A stretch of DNA of 64,000 nt from Bradyrhizobium sp. CCGUVB1N3 (GCF_024199925.1 NZ_JANADR010000001.1:8187501-8251500); one strand, 5' to 3'; counted from the stretch's first letter, positions 17,884 to 27,603 are shown. Notes: generated by a model from the sequence alone, not told the origin. Translations and numbers: made by a program.

Positions 17884-18417
17884 ATGTTATCCGCAGCAAC
17901 TATGACGGCACAACGGCAGGAAGATAGCCCTCTGCGCCCCGGAATTGCCTTGATCGGCCCCTGGATTGCGCTTTTGGCCGGCCTTTGGTTCACTTTTCAT
18001 GTGCCAGCCGCCGAGGCCGCCACCACCGAGCGGATCGTGGTCAACCGCTTTTCGGGGGTGGCCATCGAGGGGTTCGACCCCGTAGCCTATTTCGTCGATG
18101 GCGGGCCCGCCCAGGGCACGGCCGAGTTCGAGGCAAGCCAGTGGGGGGCGGTCTGGCGATTCCGCAACGAGGGCAACCGGGCCGAGTTTTTGGCCCATCC
18201 CGAAGTCTATGGACCGCAGTTCGGCGGTTATGATCCCACCGATATCGCCCGCGGCGTCGTCGTTGCCGGCAATCCTCGCTTCTTCGTGATCTCGGCCCAG
18301 CGGCTCTATCTGTTCAGCCGGGAGGACAGTCGCGACGCCTTTGCCGCCAATCCCGACCGTTTCCTTTACGAGGTCGGCAAGCGCTGGCCCGCGCTGCAGG
18401 AGCAGCTCAGCCAGTAG
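17884..18417 (+). CDS. Secreted or membrane-anchored YHS-domain protein
   Basis: About 177 residues. After a polar start, LIGPWIALLAGLWFTFHVPA is a signal anchor ending in AEAA. The rest is a YHS-like domain: VNRFSGVAIEGFDPVAYFVD, EFEASQWGAVWRFRNEGNRA and DRFLYEVGKRWPAL. The family pattern of a propeptide-like FDPVAYF plus a small metal- or ligand-associated fold is common in alphaproteobacterial periplasmic proteins, but no reaction is known. Start at 17884 (MLSAATM) or 17902; both are plausible. The 3' end overlaps the converging cysQ gene by 11 bases. Confidence 0.75.
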   Translation: MLSAATMTAQRQEDSPLRPGIALIGPWIALLAGLWFTFHVPAAEAATTERIVVNRFSGVAIEGFDPVAYFVDGGPAQGTAEFEASQWGAVWRFRNEGNRAEFLAHPEVYGPQFGGYDPTDIARGVVVAGNPRFFVISAQRLYLFSREDSRDAFAANPDRFLYEVGKRWPALQEQLSQ

Positions 18418-19240
18418 GGAAGCAGGCGCCTTGCGGGTCGCCCCAGGCGATGAACTCCGGCACGATGAAGTTTTCGCGATTCTCGCCAAACCGGATTTCG
18501 CCACCATTGCCGTCGGTGACCTTGCCGCCGGCGGCGGTGACCACGGCACAGCCGGCCCCGACGTCCCATTCTGAGGTCGGGCCGAGGCGGGGATAGATGT
18601 CGGCGCTGCCCTCGGCGATGCGGCCGAATTTGACGGCCGAGCCCGCCGTCTGCCTGACCGCACCGGGCCGGCCGGTAATGAAGGCTTCGCTCCTGGCATC
18701 GCCATGCGAGCGGCTGACCGCGGCGACCCAGGGCTCACCCGGCTTCGGCAGCTTTCGGGTCCGGATCGGCTCGGCGCTCCCGATGATAGCGCCATCAAAC
18801 CTCACCCGCTCCGCGCCGCGCCCGACGATGCCGCGCCAGAGCAGGCCAAGCGCGGGCGCGCTGACGATGCCGAGCAGAGGCACGCCGTCGGTGATGATGG
18901 CGAGATTGACGGTGAACTCGTCGCGGCCGGCGACGAACTCCTTGGTGCCATCAAGCGGATCGACCAGGAAGAAACTGCCCTGAAACGGCGGCGTCGCAAG
19001 CTGAGCCCGCTCTTCCGACAGCGTCGGCACGTCGGGCGCGAGCTGCAAGAGCCCCTCGCCAATGATGCGGTCGGCGGCGAGGTCCGCTTCGGTGACCGGA
19101 GAGCCGTCCTGCTTGCCATCGACCCGCATCGCGGCCCGATTGACGGCCAGGATCGCTTCGCCCGCCTTCAGCGCCAGCGCAGTCAACGGCTCCATCAGGC
19201 GCGCGGCAGCCGCCCCGTCAATGCGTCCCTTCACCTGCAT
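18407..19240 (-). CDS. cysQ: 3'(2'),5'-bisphosphate nucleotidase CysQ
   Basis: 277 residues. The inositol-monophosphatase-fold signatures are present: DGSPVTEADLAADRII, LSEERAQ (metal Glu), FLVDPLDGTKEF (metal-binding DPLDGT), and the C-terminal TSEWDVGAGCAVVTAAGG. CysQ hydrolyses PAP and PAPS, removing the by-product of sulfate assimilation and holo-ACP synthesis. DPLDGTKEF with WDVGAG is typical of CysQ rather than SuhB. It is transcribed away from chpT, with about 170 bases between starts. The length is normal. Confidence 0.9.
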   Translation of the reverse strand: MQVKGRIDGAAAARLMEPLTALALKAGEAILAVNRAAMRVDGKQDGSPVTEADLAADRIIGEGLLQLAPDVPTLSEERAQLATPPFQGSFFLVDPLDGTKEFVAGRDEFTVNLAIITDGVPLLGIVSAPALGLLWRGIVGRGAERVRFDGAIIGSAEPIRTRKLPKPGEPWVAAVSRSHGDARSEAFITGRPGAVRQTAGSAVKFGRIAEGSADIYPRLGPTSEWDVGAGCAVVTAAGGKVTDGNGGEIRFGENRENFIVPEFIAWGDPQGACFPTG

Positions 19241-19410
19241 GCCTCATTCATCGGCCACCTCTTTCGCCTCAAATTGATTCGCGTCCTTATGGCCGCTTCG
19301 AGCCTATCGCAAGCGCTAGCTGCAACGGGGGTACGAATGTTAGAACCCGGGCCAATTTTAGCGCACGCGTGATTCGCCGCCTTTCGGCCGCGCAATTCCA
19401 GGAACCATCG

Positions 19411-20064
19411 ATGTCTGGCACCTCGTCACCCGGTACCGCTACTGCTCCCGATATGCTCGAACTCGCGGCGCTTCTGTGCTCGCGGGTCTGTCACGACCTC
19501 ATCAGCCCTGTCGGCGCCATCGTCAACGGCCTCGAGGTTCTCGATGACGATCCCAAGCCCGAGGATCGTGAATTCGCGCTGGATTTGATCCGCAAGAGCG
19601 CCAAGACGGCATCAGCGCGGCTGCAATTCTGCCGGCTCGCCTTCGGCGCGGCCGGATCGTCCGGCGCGCAGATCGATCTCGGTGACGCGCAAAACATGGC
19701 GCGCGGCCACATCGAGGACGGCAAGTGCACGATCACCTGGAATCTGCCGCGGCTGCTATTGCCGAAGAACCGCGTCAAGCTGCTGCTCAACATGCTCGTG
19801 ATCGCGCAGCATACGATCCCGCGCGGCGGCATGCTGAAGGTCGATCCGATCGGCGACGGCGAGACCATGAGCTTTCGTGTCACCGCCACTGGACACAATG
19901 CGCGCCTGCCGCAGAACATCGCCGAGCTCCTGAGCGGCGAGCGTGGACCTGCCGCGGACGCGCATGCGATCCAGCCTTATTATACGCGGCTGCTGGCGCA
20001 GGCCTGCGGGCTCACCGTGAAGCTCGCGCCGGAGGGCGAGGCGATAACCGTTACGGCTTCGTAA
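19411..20064 (+). CDS. chpT: Histidine phosphotransferase ChpT
   Basis: 217 residues from ATG 19411. LLCSRVCHDLISPVGAIVNG contains the phospho-accepting His in a helix-loop-helix, and the remainder is the degenerate ATPase-like fold of ChpT (LPKNRVKLLLNMLVIAQHTI, YYTRLLAQACGLTVKLAPEG). In Caulobacter ChpT relays phosphate from CckA to CtrA and CpdR; ctrA itself is 9 kb downstream. The 185 bases to cheA include a strong hairpin. An upstream start at 19369 would add 14 non-conserved-looking residues. Confidence 0.9.
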   Translation: MSGTSSPGTATAPDMLELAALLCSRVCHDLISPVGAIVNGLEVLDDDPKPEDREFALDLIRKSAKTASARLQFCRLAFGAAGSSGAQIDLGDAQNMARGHIEDGKCTITWNLPRLLLPKNRVKLLLNMLVIAQHTIPRGGMLKVDPIGDGETMSFRVTATGHNARLPQNIAELLSGERGPAADAHAIQPYYTRLLAQACGLTVKLAPEGEAITVTAS

Positions 20065-20101
20065 ACGGCAACCGCACAGCACTCGTTAATCAAAGCTTTA
20101 C

Positions 20102-20130
20102 AAGGCGCTTCGAAATCTTCGGAGCGCCTT
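20102..20130. terminator. Hairpin after chpT, probable terminator
   Basis: AAGGCGCT, TCGAA, ATC, TTCGG, AGCGCCTT forms a stem of about 13 pairs with a three-base loop, followed by ATCTCTTTGTT. It lies 40 bases after the chpT stop and before the cheA leader. Confidence 0.55.
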
Positions 20131-20249
20131 ATCTCTTTGTTGGTTCCGTTCTTTTGCACTTACTCAACCAATATTAAACGCTTTGCGGAGAAGCTGGCCC
20201 CATTCCGAAAGGCGCACATGTGCGCCCTCCCTTATGAAGGCCTGTTTTC

Positions 20250-23096
20250 ATGGATGATCTGTTGCGGGAGTTTTTGACGGAGACCAGCGAGAGCCTGGAC
20301 ACCGTCGACAATCAGCTGGTGAAGTTCGAGCAGGAGCCGAACAACGCCAAGATCCTGGATAACATCTTCCGCCTGGTTCACACCATCAAGGGGACGTGCG
20401 GCTTTCTGGGATTGCCGCGGCTCGAAGCGCTGGCGCATGCCGGTGAGACGCTGATGGGCAAATTCCGCGACGGCATGCCGGTGACCGCCGAGGCGGTGAC
20501 GGTGATCCTGTCGTCGATCGACCGCATCAAGGAGATTCTGGCCGGGCTCGAGGCGACCGAAGCCGAGCCCGAGGGCACCGACCGCGACCTCATCGACAAG
20601 CTGGAAGCGATGGTCGAGCAGGGCATGGCGGCGATGTCAGCGTCGGCGCAGCCGATCGCGTCAGCGTCGGCGCAGCCGATGCCGGCGGCCGGTAGCGCTG
20701 CGCCCGTTGCCGAAGCCCCGCCGCTGGTGCCGGAAGCCCCTGTTGCGGCTGCGCCCGCGCCCGCAAAAGAGATGACCACGGGTTCGCTGATCGACCAGAC
20801 GCTGGAGCGCCCGTTGCGTCCGGGCGAGGTGTCGCTGGACGAGCTCGAGCGCGCCTTCCGCGAGACCGCGATCGAAGCGCCTGCGCCTGCTGCCAAGGCC
20901 GCGCCTGTTGCTGAAGCTCCGGCGCCTGTCGCCAAGGAAGCGGCCAAGGAAGCCGTCAAGGACGCCAAGGCGCCCAAGGAGAAGGCCGCGCCGAAGAAGT
21001 CGATGGCCGACGAGGGGGCCAGCGAAGGCGACCGCGTCGCCAACCAGTCGATCCGCGTCAACGTGGATACGCTGGAGCATCTGATGACCATGGTCTCCGA
21101 GCTGGTCCTGACCCGCAACCAGCTTCTGGAGATCTCCCGCCGCAACGAGGACACCGAGTTCAAGGTGCCGTTGCAGCGGCTGTCCAACGTCACCGCCGAG
21201 CTGCAGGAAGGCGTCATGAAGACGCGCATGCAGCCGATCGGCAATGCCTGGCAGAAGCTGCCGCGCATCGTCCGCGATCTCTCGAGCGAACTCGGCAAGC
21301 AGATCGAGCTGGAGATGCACGGCGCCGACACCGAGCTCGACCGCCAGGTGCTCGACCTGATCAAGGACCCGCTCACCCATATGGTGCGCAACTCCGCCGA
21401 CCATGGCCTGGAGACCCCGGCCGAGCGCACGGCGAGCGGCAAGGGCGAGCAGGGCACCATTCGGCTGTCCGCCTATCACGAGGGCGGCCACATCATCATC
21501 TGCATCGCCGACAACGGCAGAGGCCTCAACACCGAGAAGATCAAGGCCAAGGCGCTCTCGAGCGGTCTCGTCACCGAGGCCGAGCTGGAGAAGATGAGCG
21601 AAGCCCAGATCCACAAGTTCATCTTCGCGCCGGGCTTCTCGACCGCGGCCGCCATCACCTCGGTCTCGGGCCGCGGCGTCGGCATGGACGTGGTGCGCAC
21701 CAATATCGACCAGATCGGCGGCACCATCGACATCAAGTCGGTTGCCGGTGAAGGCTCGTCCGTCACCATCAAGATCCCGCTGACGCTCGCCATCGTCTCC
21801 GCGCTGATCGTGGAGGCCGCCGGCGACCGCTTTGCCATCCCGCAGCTCTCGGTGGTCGAGCTGGTGCGGGCCCGTGCCAACTCCGAGCACCGCATCGAGC
21901 GCATCAAGGACACCGCGGTCTTGAGGCTCCGCAACAAGCTGCTGCCGCTGATCCACCTCAAGAAGCTCCTCAAGATCGACGACGGCGCGGCCTCCGATCC
22001 CGAGAACGGCTTTATCGTGGTCACCCAGGTCGGCAGCCAGACCTTCGGCATCGTGGTCGACGGCGTGTTCCACACCGAAGAAATCGTGGTCAAGCCGATG
22101 TCCACCAAGCTGCGCCACATCGACATGTTCTCGGGCAATACGATCCTGGGCGATGGCGCCGTCATCATGATCATCGACCCCAACGGCATTGCCAAGGCGC
22201 TCGGCGCCTCCGGCTCCTCGGCCCATGACATGACCGACGAGAATGCCGGCCATCACATCGGAAGTGGCGAGCAGACCACCTCGCTGCTGGTGTTCCGCGC
22301 CGGCTCCAGCCAGCCCAAGGCGGTCCCGCTCGGCCTCGTCACGCGCCTGGAGGAGCTGCCGGCCGACAAGATCGAGTTCAGCAACGGCCGTTACATGGTG
22401 CAGTACCGCGAGCAGCTGATGCCGCTGGTCGCCATCGAGGGCGTCACCATCGCCGCCCAGGGCGCCCAGCCGATCCTGGTGTTTGCCGATGACGGCCGCT
22501 CCATGGGCCTCGTCGTCGACGAGATCATCGACATCGTCGAGGAGCGCCTCAACATCGAGGTCGGCGGCTCCAGCGCCGGCATTTTGGGCTCGGCCGTGAT
22601 CAAGGGCCAGGCCACCGAGGTGATCGACGTCGGCCACTTCCTGCCGATGGCGTTCGCCGACTGGTTCACCCGCAAGGAGATGAAGCCGTCGATGGCCTCG
22701 CAGTCGGTGCTGCTGGTCGACGACTCGGCCTTCTTCCGCAACATGCTGGCGCCGGTGCTGAAGGCGGCCGGCTACCGCGTCCGTACCGCGCCGACCGCGC
22801 AGGAGGGCCTGGCTGCGCTGCGCGCGCAGAGCTTCGACGTCGTGCTGACCGACATCGAGATGCCCGACATGAACGGGTTCGAGTTCGCCGAAACGATCCG
22901 CTCCGACCACAATCTCGGCGCGATGCCGATCATCGGGCTCTCGGCGCTGGTCTCGCCGGCGGCGATCGAGCGCGGCCGGCAGGCCGGCTTCCACGACTAT
23001 GTCGCCAAGTTCGACCGTCCCGGTCTGATCGCGGCGCTGAAGGAACAGACGGCAGGTGCCGCCGGCGCCTCCGAGCTGAGCCGGGCGGCGGCGTAG
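20250..23096 (+). CDS. cheA: Chemotaxis histidine kinase CheA with tandem CheW-like domains and a C-terminal receiver (hybrid CheA)
   Basis: 948 residues. Order: HPt at 1-110 with phospho-His44 (RLVHTIKGTCGFLG); a long Ala/Pro linker at about 130-270 where P2 normally sits; a dimerisation helix pair (HLMTMVSELVLTRNQLLEI); a HATPase with LIKDPLTHMVRNSADHGLE, IADNGRGLN and GRGVGMDVVR; a CheW-like domain at about 525-670; a second CheW-like domain at about 680-810; and a receiver at about 825-930 with DVVLTDIEMPDMNG. The kinase reads chemoreceptor arrays through CheW and phosphorylates CheY and CheB. The fused receiver may act as a phosphate sink, as proposed for other alphaproteobacterial CheA hybrids. 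First gene of cheA-cheW-cheY-cheB-cheR. Confidence 0.93.
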   Translation: MDDLLREFLTETSESLDTVDNQLVKFEQEPNNAKILDNIFRLVHTIKGTCGFLGLPRLEALAHAGETLMGKFRDGMPVTAEAVTVILSSIDRIKEILAGLEATEAEPEGTDRDLIDKLEAMVEQGMAAMSASAQPIASASAQPMPAAGSAAPVAEAPPLVPEAPVAAAPAPAKEMTTGSLIDQTLERPLRPGEVSLDELERAFRETAIEAPAPAAKAAPVAEAPAPVAKEAAKEAVKDAKAPKEKAAPKKSMADEGASEGDRVANQSIRVNVDTLEHLMTMVSELVLTRNQLLEISRRNEDTEFKVPLQRLSNVTAELQEGVMKTRMQPIGNAWQKLPRIVRDLSSELGKQIELEMHGADTELDRQVLDLIKDPLTHMVRNSADHGLETPAERTASGKGEQGTIRLSAYHEGGHIIICIADNGRGLNTEKIKAKALSSGLVTEAELEKMSEAQIHKFIFAPGFSTAAAITSVSGRGVGMDVVRTNIDQIGGTIDIKSVAGEGSSVTIKIPLTLAIVSALIVEAAGDRFAIPQLSVVELVRARANSEHRIERIKDTAVLRLRNKLLPLIHLKKLLKIDDGAASDPENGFIVVTQVGSQTFGIVVDGVFHTEEIVVKPMSTKLRHIDMFSGNTILGDGAVIMIIDPNGIAKALGASGSSAHDMTDENAGHHIGSGEQTTSLLVFRAGSSQPKAVPLGLVTRLEELPADKIEFSNGRYMVQYREQLMPLVAIEGVTIAAQGAQPILVFADDGRSMGLVVDEIIDIVEERLNIEVGGSSAGILGSAVIKGQATEVIDVGHFLPMAFADWFTRKEMKPSMASQSVLLVDDSAFFRNMLAPVLKAAGYRVRTAPTAQEGLAALRAQSFDVVLTDIEMPDMNGFEFAETIRSDHNLGAMPIIGLSALVSPAAIERGRQAGFHDYVAKFDRPGLIAALKEQTAGAAGASELSRAAA

Positions 23097-23144
23097 AGCA
23101 TGATCCGGAAAAGTGTGAAGCGGTTTTCCGACAAGATCATACTC
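23096..23144. repeat. Short intergenic palindromic repeat
   Basis: GAGCATGATCCGGAAAAGTG with a loop and TTTTCCGACAAGATCATACTC: an imperfect palindrome typical of a dispersed Bradyrhizobium/Rhodopseudomonas intergenic repeat. It begins at the cheA stop codon and lies between cheA and cheW, within a probable operon. A related, longer copy is at 27604-27678. Confidence 0.65.
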
Positions 23145-23167
23145 ATAAAGAACCAGGGGAAACACAG

Positions 23168-23638
23168 ATGAGCAGCAAGACGCAAAGCAGCGAAGGCGCC
23201 ATGGTCGAATACGTCACCGCGATGATCGGCGGCCAGCTGTTCGGCCTGCCGATCTCGCGCGTCCAGGACGTGTTCATGCCCGAGCGCGTCACCCGCGTTC
23301 CCCTGGCCTCGCGCGAGATCGCGGGGGTCTTGAACCTGCGCGGCCGCATCGTCACCGTCGTCGACATGCGCGCCCGCCTCGGCCTGCCGCGGCCCGAGGA
23401 CGGCAAGGTGCCGATGGCGGTCGGCGTCGACCTGCGCGGCGAGTCCTATGGCCTCCTGATCGACACGATCGGCGAAGTGCTGCGCCTGCCCGTGGACGGC
23501 AAAGAGGAAAACCCCGTCAACCTCGACCCCCGCATGGCCAAGCTCGCCGGCGGCGTCCACCGCCTCGACGGCCAGCTCATGGTCGTCCTCGACGTCGATC
23601 GCGTCCTCGAGCTCGCGCCTGAAATGATGGCGGCCTGA
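23168..23638 (+). CDS. cheW: Chemotaxis coupling protein CheW
   Basis: 156 residues, one CheW domain: EYVTAMIGGQLFGLPISRVQ, VLNLRGRIVTVVDMRARLGL, YGLLIDTIGEVLRLP and QLMVVLDVDRVLEL. It bridges chemoreceptors and CheA at the inner-membrane array. Length and fold are standard. It is 70 bases downstream of cheA and 70 upstream of cheY, all in the same direction. Confidence 0.95.
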   Translation: MSSKTQSSEGAMVEYVTAMIGGQLFGLPISRVQDVFMPERVTRVPLASREIAGVLNLRGRIVTVVDMRARLGLPRPEDGKVPMAVGVDLRGESYGLLIDTIGEVLRLPVDGKEENPVNLDPRMAKLAGGVHRLDGQLMVVLDVDRVLELAPEMMAA

Positions 23639-23708
23639 GACGACGGTCGGCCCGCCGACCGACCTGCAATTGGAAGTGTCCCCTCGGGGACGGGAAGTAG
23701 AGGCTCAC

Positions 23709-24074
23709 ATGAGAACTTGTCTCGTCGTTGATGACTCCAGTGTCATCCGCAAGGTTGCGCGCCGCATCCTGGAAGGCCTCGACTTCCAGATCCTCGAAGC
23801 CGAGGATGGCGAGAAGGCGCTGGAAGCCTGCAAGCGCGGGCTGCCCGATGCCGTGCTGCTCGACTGGAACATGCCGGTCATGGACGGCTACGAATTCCTC
23901 GGCCATCTGCGCCGCATGCCCGGCGGCGACCAGCCAAAGGTGGTGTTTTGCACCACCGAGAACGACGTCGCGCATATCGCGCGCGCGCTGCATGCCGGTG
24001 CCAACGAATACATCATGAAGCCGTTCGACAAGGACATCGTGACGGCGAAGTTCCAGGAAGTCGGCTTGATCTGA
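23709..24074 (+). CDS. cheY: Chemotaxis response regulator CheY
   Basis: 121 residues, a single receiver domain: acidic pair D8-D9, phospho-acceptor D52 (AVLLDWNMPVMDGYEF), the conserved Thr in VVFCTTEND, and the switch Lys in YIMKPF. There is no output domain. Phospho-CheY binds the flagellar switch. I chose the ATG at 23709 because it starts the domain exactly; there is no convincing start further upstream. Confidence 0.93.
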   Translation: MRTCLVVDDSSVIRKVARRILEGLDFQILEAEDGEKALEACKRGLPDAVLLDWNMPVMDGYEFLGHLRRMPGGDQPKVVFCTTENDVAHIARALHAGANEYIMKPFDKDIVTAKFQEVGLI

Positions 24075-24150
24075 CCGTGCTGCCCGAGGGCTGAACGGAT
24101 CCTTCGGCGTTTGTTTTCAACTGAACCGTTTCAGTCTGAGTTGGTGAGTA

Positions 24151-25338
24151 ATGAGTGTTGCGTTCGCTGGAAGTTCGACCGTCAGTCTGTCGCGGGAAGG
24201 GCCACTGCGCGTGATGATCGTCGACGATTCCGTCGTCATCCGCGGTCTGATCTCGCGCTGGATCGGCGCCGAGCACGACATGGAGGTCGCGGCCTCCCTG
24301 CGTACCGGACTTGAGGCGGTCAACCAGCTCGAACGCATCAACCCCGATGTCGCCGTGCTCGACATCGAAATGCCCGAACTCGATGGCCTCTCGGCGCTGC
24401 CGCAGCTTCTGGCCAAGAAGCGCGACCTCGTCATCATCATGGCCTCCACGCTGACCCGCCGTAACGCGGAGATCAGCTTCAAGGCGCTGTCGCTGGGTGC
24501 GGCCGACTACATTCCGAAGCCGGAATCGACCCGCGAGGCCTCCGCCGCCGACATCTTCCATCACGACCTGATCCAGAAGATCCGTCATCTCGGCGCGCGA
24601 CTGCGCAGGAAGTCGCCGATCGCAAGCCCGTCGCTCGCACCCGCGAGCCCGGCTCCGCTTGCGCGCGAGCCCGCCGCGCGTCCTGCGGCGCCAGCGCCGG
24701 CCGCACCGGCGGCCTCCGCCGCCTCGCTCGTCAAACGCTCGTTCTCGACGCAGGCCCCGAAGGTGCTGTTGATCGGCTCCTCGACCGGCGGGCCGCAGGC
24801 GCTGATGTCGCTGGTGACCGAACTCGGTCCGGTGATCGATCGCTTCCCGGTGCTCATTACGCAGCACATGCCGCCGACGTTCACCACCATTCTCGCCGAG
24901 CATCTGGCGCGTTCGAGCCGCAGGCCCGCGCATGAGGCAATCGATGGCGAGGCGGTGAAGCCGGGCCAGATCTATCTCGCGCCGGGCGGCAAGCACATGC
25001 GCGTGGTGCGGAGCGGGGCTGAGGCCGCGATCGCGCTCGACGATGGACCTGCGGTGAACTTCTGCAAGCCTGCGGTCGATCCGCTCTTCACCTCCGCCAT
25101 CGACCTCTGGCATGGCGGCATTCTGGCGGTGATCCTGACCGGCATGGGCTCGGACGGCATGCGTGGCGGCAAGGACATCGTCGCTGCCGGTGGCAGCGTG
25201 ATTGCGCAGGACGAAGCGACCAGCGTGGTGTGGGGCATGCCGGGTGCGGCCGCGAATGCCGGCATCTGCGCCGCGATCCTGCCGCTCAATCAGATTGCGC
25301 CGAAGGTCAATCGGCTGTTCTCGGGAGACCGCTCGTGA
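24151..25338 (+). CDS. cheB: Chemotaxis protein-glutamate methylesterase CheB
   Basis: 395 residues. A receiver at about 18-135 has [13 protein letters not shown] and [14 protein letters not shown]. An Ala/Pro-rich linker follows at about 165-205. The methylesterase/deamidase domain has [14 protein letters not shown] (nucleophile Ser), [12 protein letters not shown] (His) and [15 protein letters not shown] (Asp). It removes methyl groups from chemoreceptors when phosphorylated by CheA. Its TGA overlaps the probable GTG start of cheR (GTGA), which suggests translational coupling. Confidence 0.95.
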   Translation: MSVAFAGSSTVSLSREGPLRVMIVDDSVVIRGLISRWIGAEHDMEVAASLRTGLEAVNQLERINPDVAVLDIEMPELDGLSALPQLLAKKRDLVIIMASTLTRRNAEISFKALSLGAADYIPKPESTREASAADIFHHDLIQKIRHLGARLRRKSPIASPSLAPASPAPLAREPAARPAAPAPAAPAASAASLVKRSFSTQAPKVLLIGSSTGGPQALMSLVTELGPVIDRFPVLITQHMPPTFTTILAEHLARSSRRPAHEAIDGEAVKPGQIYLAPGGKHMRVVRSGAEAAIALDDGPAVNFCKPAVDPLFTSAIDLWHGGILAVILTGMGSDGMRGGKDIVAAGGSVIAQDEATSVVWGMPGAAANAGICAAILPLNQIAPKVNRLFSGDRS

Positions 25339-26207
25339 CGCCGATGGATTATGAATATCTGCGCAAGTTCCTGAAGGAGCGTTCGGGTCTCGATCTCTCC
25401 GCCGACAAGACGTACCTGGTCGAGAGCCGGCTGATGCCGCTCGCGCGCAAGGCGGGCCTTACCGCAATTCCCGATCTCGTGCAGAAGATCAAGACTGGCG
25501 ACGGCAAGCTTGCGACCGACGTGGTCGAGGCGATGACCACCAATGAGACCTTCTTCTTCCGCGACAAGGTTCCGTTCGATCATCTGCGCGATACCATCCT
25601 GCCGGGCCTGATCCAGGCGCGCGCGGCACGCAAGTCGCTCCGCATCTGGTCGGCGGCGTCGTCGACCGGGCAGGAGCCCTATTCGATCGCGATGTGCCTG
25701 AAGGAGAAGGGCGCCGCGCTCGCCGGCTGGCGCATCGAGATCGTCGCGACCGATCTGTCGCAGGAGGTGCTGGAGAAATCCAAGGCCGGCGTCTACAGCC
25801 AGTTCGAGGTGCAGCGCGGCCTGCCGATCCAGTTGCTGGTGAAATACTTCACCCAGTCCGGCGACATCTGGCAGCTCAATGCCGACGTCCGCTCCATGGT
25901 ACAGTTCCGCCAGCTCAACCTGCTCCAGGATTTCTCGCATCTCGGCACGTTCGATGTCATCTTCTGCCGCAACGTGCTGATCTATTTCGATCAGGACACC
26001 AAGGCGGTGATCTTCGAACGCATGGCGAAGAGCCTGGAAGGCGACGGTACGCTGCTGCTCGGCGCGGCTGAATCCGTCGTAGGCATCACCGACGCCTTCC
26101 GCCCCGTCGCCGACCGCCGCGGCCTCTACCAGATCAATCCGGCGCGCGGCGCACGTCCGGCCGGTGCGCCGATGCTCGCAGGCATGAGGATCGCCGCGGC
26201 GCGGTGA
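25335..26207 (+). CDS. cheR: Chemotaxis protein methyltransferase CheR
   Basis: 290 residues from GTG 25335, which overlaps the cheB stop; ATG 25344 ([19 protein letters not shown]) is the alternative. The N-terminal helical domain is followed by the SAM-dependent methyltransferase domain: [37 protein letters not shown] (SAM loop), [16 protein letters not shown] and [14 protein letters not shown]. It methylates receptor glutamates, opposing CheB. Last gene of the cluster; a mosaic repeat follows. Confidence 0.93.
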   Translation: MTPMDYEYLRKFLKERSGLDLSADKTYLVESRLMPLARKAGLTAIPDLVQKIKTGDGKLATDVVEAMTTNETFFFRDKVPFDHLRDTILPGLIQARAARKSLRIWSAASSTGQEPYSIAMCLKEKGAALAGWRIEIVATDLSQEVLEKSKAGVYSQFEVQRGLPIQLLVKYFTQSGDIWQLNADVRSMVQFRQLNLLQDFSHLGTFDVIFCRNVLIYFDQDTKAVIFERMAKSLEGDGTLLLGAAESVVGITDAFRPVADRRGLYQINPARGARPAGAPMLAGMRIAAAR

Positions 26208-26217
26208 TCTGCTCGTT

Positions 26218-26424
26218 TTCCCTTCTCCCCTTGCGGGAGAAGGTGGCATAGGCGGCCTTCGGCCGCCGTTCTTAAGAAAGCCGATGCTACGCATCGGCTA
26301 TGGCGCCGGATGAGGGATTGCTTCCGCGCGCACTGCAAGAGTTGCTCTCGCGGAGAGAGACCCCTCACCCGTCTCGCCGCTATCGCGGCGAGCCACCCTC
26401 TCCCGCAAGGTGAGAGGGTAAGAA
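26218..26424. repeat. Mosaic intergenic repeat
   Basis: Blocks CTTCTCCCCTTGCGGGAGAA, GGCGGCCTTCGGCCGCC, AGCCGATGCTACGCATCGGCT and CCTCTCCCGCAAGGTGAGAG form a string of inverted repeats typical of Hyphomicrobiales intergenic mosaic elements. It fills the space between the converging cheR and the glutathionylspermidine-synthase-like gene, and may fold into terminators for both. Confidence 0.7.
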
Positions 26425-26432
26425 TGTCCGCT

Positions 26433-27593
26433 TCACAAAATCGCGTGCGGCAAAAATCGCGAGCTGTTGCCGGTGATCGGGCTTTCGTCCTCACGAATTG
26501 ACAATCCGCAGGGCTCGTGGTTGACGAGCCAGCTTCCGACCACGGGATAGAAGCCGGAAAAATTCGGCAGTGGCGAGAGCGCCTGGCGGACAAAACCTTC
26601 GGCGCCGTAGGGGCCCGCGTGCTCGTCGAGCGGGACGCCGCCTGAGACCAGCGTGACGTTGGCGCCTTCGCGCGACAGCAGCGGCTTGCGCACGTAGGAG
26701 CCGCCAAGCTCGGCTGCGCGCGGGTCATCCTCGAAGAAGGCCGGCAGCAGGTTGGGATGGTTCGGAAACATCTCCCATAGCAGCGGCAGGATGCCCTTGT
26801 TGGAAAGCACCGCCTTCCACGGCGGCTCGATCCAGCGCGTCGGTGCCTCCTTGAGCTTGGCGCCGAAGGCATCGTGGAACATCCATTCCCAGGGGTAGAG
26901 CTTGAAGGCGAGCGCGATGTCGCGGTCGTCGCAGTCGACGAAGCCGCCGCCTTTGTCGCGCCAGCCGATCTCCTCGATGTCGAGCAGCGTGGTCGATAGC
27001 CCCGCTTGCCGCGCGGTGTCTTCGAGATAGGCGAGCGTGCCGGCGTCTTCTTCGCTGCCGGTCGTGCCGGTGAGATGCAGATGCCGGCTTGAGGCGATTG
27101 TCCTCCAGGCTTCGATCAGCCGCTCATGAATGGAGTTGAACTGGTCTGCGCGCGCCGGGATGATGCGCCGCTCGATCGCCTGTTCGAGCCAGGTCCATTG
27201 AAACACCGCGGCCTCGAAGATCGAGGTCGGGGTATCGGCGTTGTATTCGAGCAGCTTGGCCGGCGACTTGCCGTCAAATTTCAGGTCGAGCCGGCCGTAG
27301 AGGCTGCGGTCGTCGCGCTCCCAGCTATCGGCGATCAGGTCCCAGAAGGCTTCCGGAATCTTCAACCGTTGCAGATGCTGCTCGTCACTGATGACGCGGC
27401 CAGCGAGCTCGAGGCACATCGCGTCAATCTCGCCGGTCGGCGTTTCGATCGCGCGTTCGATCTCGTCGAGCGTGAAGGCGTAGTAGGCGCGCTCATCCCA
27501 GTAGCGCTCACCATCGATGGTATGGAAGTCGAAGCCGCATTGCTGCGCGGTTTGCTCCCAGTCGTCGCGCTCGGAACAGACGATGCGCTGCAT
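26433..27593 (-). CDS. Glutathionylspermidine synthase-like ATP-grasp protein (YgiC/YjfC family)
   Basis: 386 residues from ATG 27593. Family features visible: YWDERAYYAFTLDEIERAIE, LYGRLDLKFDG, AKLLEYNADTPTSIFEAAVF, FKLYPWEWMFHDAFG, VLSNKGILPLLWEMFPNHPN, and GGSYVRKPLLSREGANVTLV near the end. The fold is that of the C-terminal ATP-grasp amide-ligase domain of E. coli Gss. YgiC and YjfC are stand-alone versions without the amidase domain and with unproven substrates, so polyamine or peptide ligation is inference. It is the distal gene of a minus-strand cluster with two small Gly-rich membrane proteins and a DUF350 protein, like the E. coli yjfL-yjfM-yjfC context. Confidence 0.85.
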   Translation of the reverse strand: MQRIVCSERDDWEQTAQQCGFDFHTIDGERYWDERAYYAFTLDEIERAIETPTGEIDAMCLELAGRVISDEQHLQRLKIPEAFWDLIADSWERDDRSLYGRLDLKFDGKSPAKLLEYNADTPTSIFEAAVFQWTWLEQAIERRIIPARADQFNSIHERLIEAWRTIASSRHLHLTGTTGSEEDAGTLAYLEDTARQAGLSTTLLDIEEIGWRDKGGGFVDCDDRDIALAFKLYPWEWMFHDAFGAKLKEAPTRWIEPPWKAVLSNKGILPLLWEMFPNHPNLLPAFFEDDPRAAELGGSYVRKPLLSREGANVTLVSGGVPLDEHAGPYGAEGFVRQALSPLPNFSGFYPVVGSWLVNHEPCGLSIREDESPITGNSSRFLPHAIL

Positions 27594-27603
27594 GCTATTT
27601 CCT

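Noticed and set aside
20661..23165. Long open frame (834 codons) on the minus strand across cheA
   Set aside because: Antisense shadow of high-GC codon structure; composition is His/Arg/Asp/Gly-rich with no domain, and cheA is unambiguous on the plus strand.
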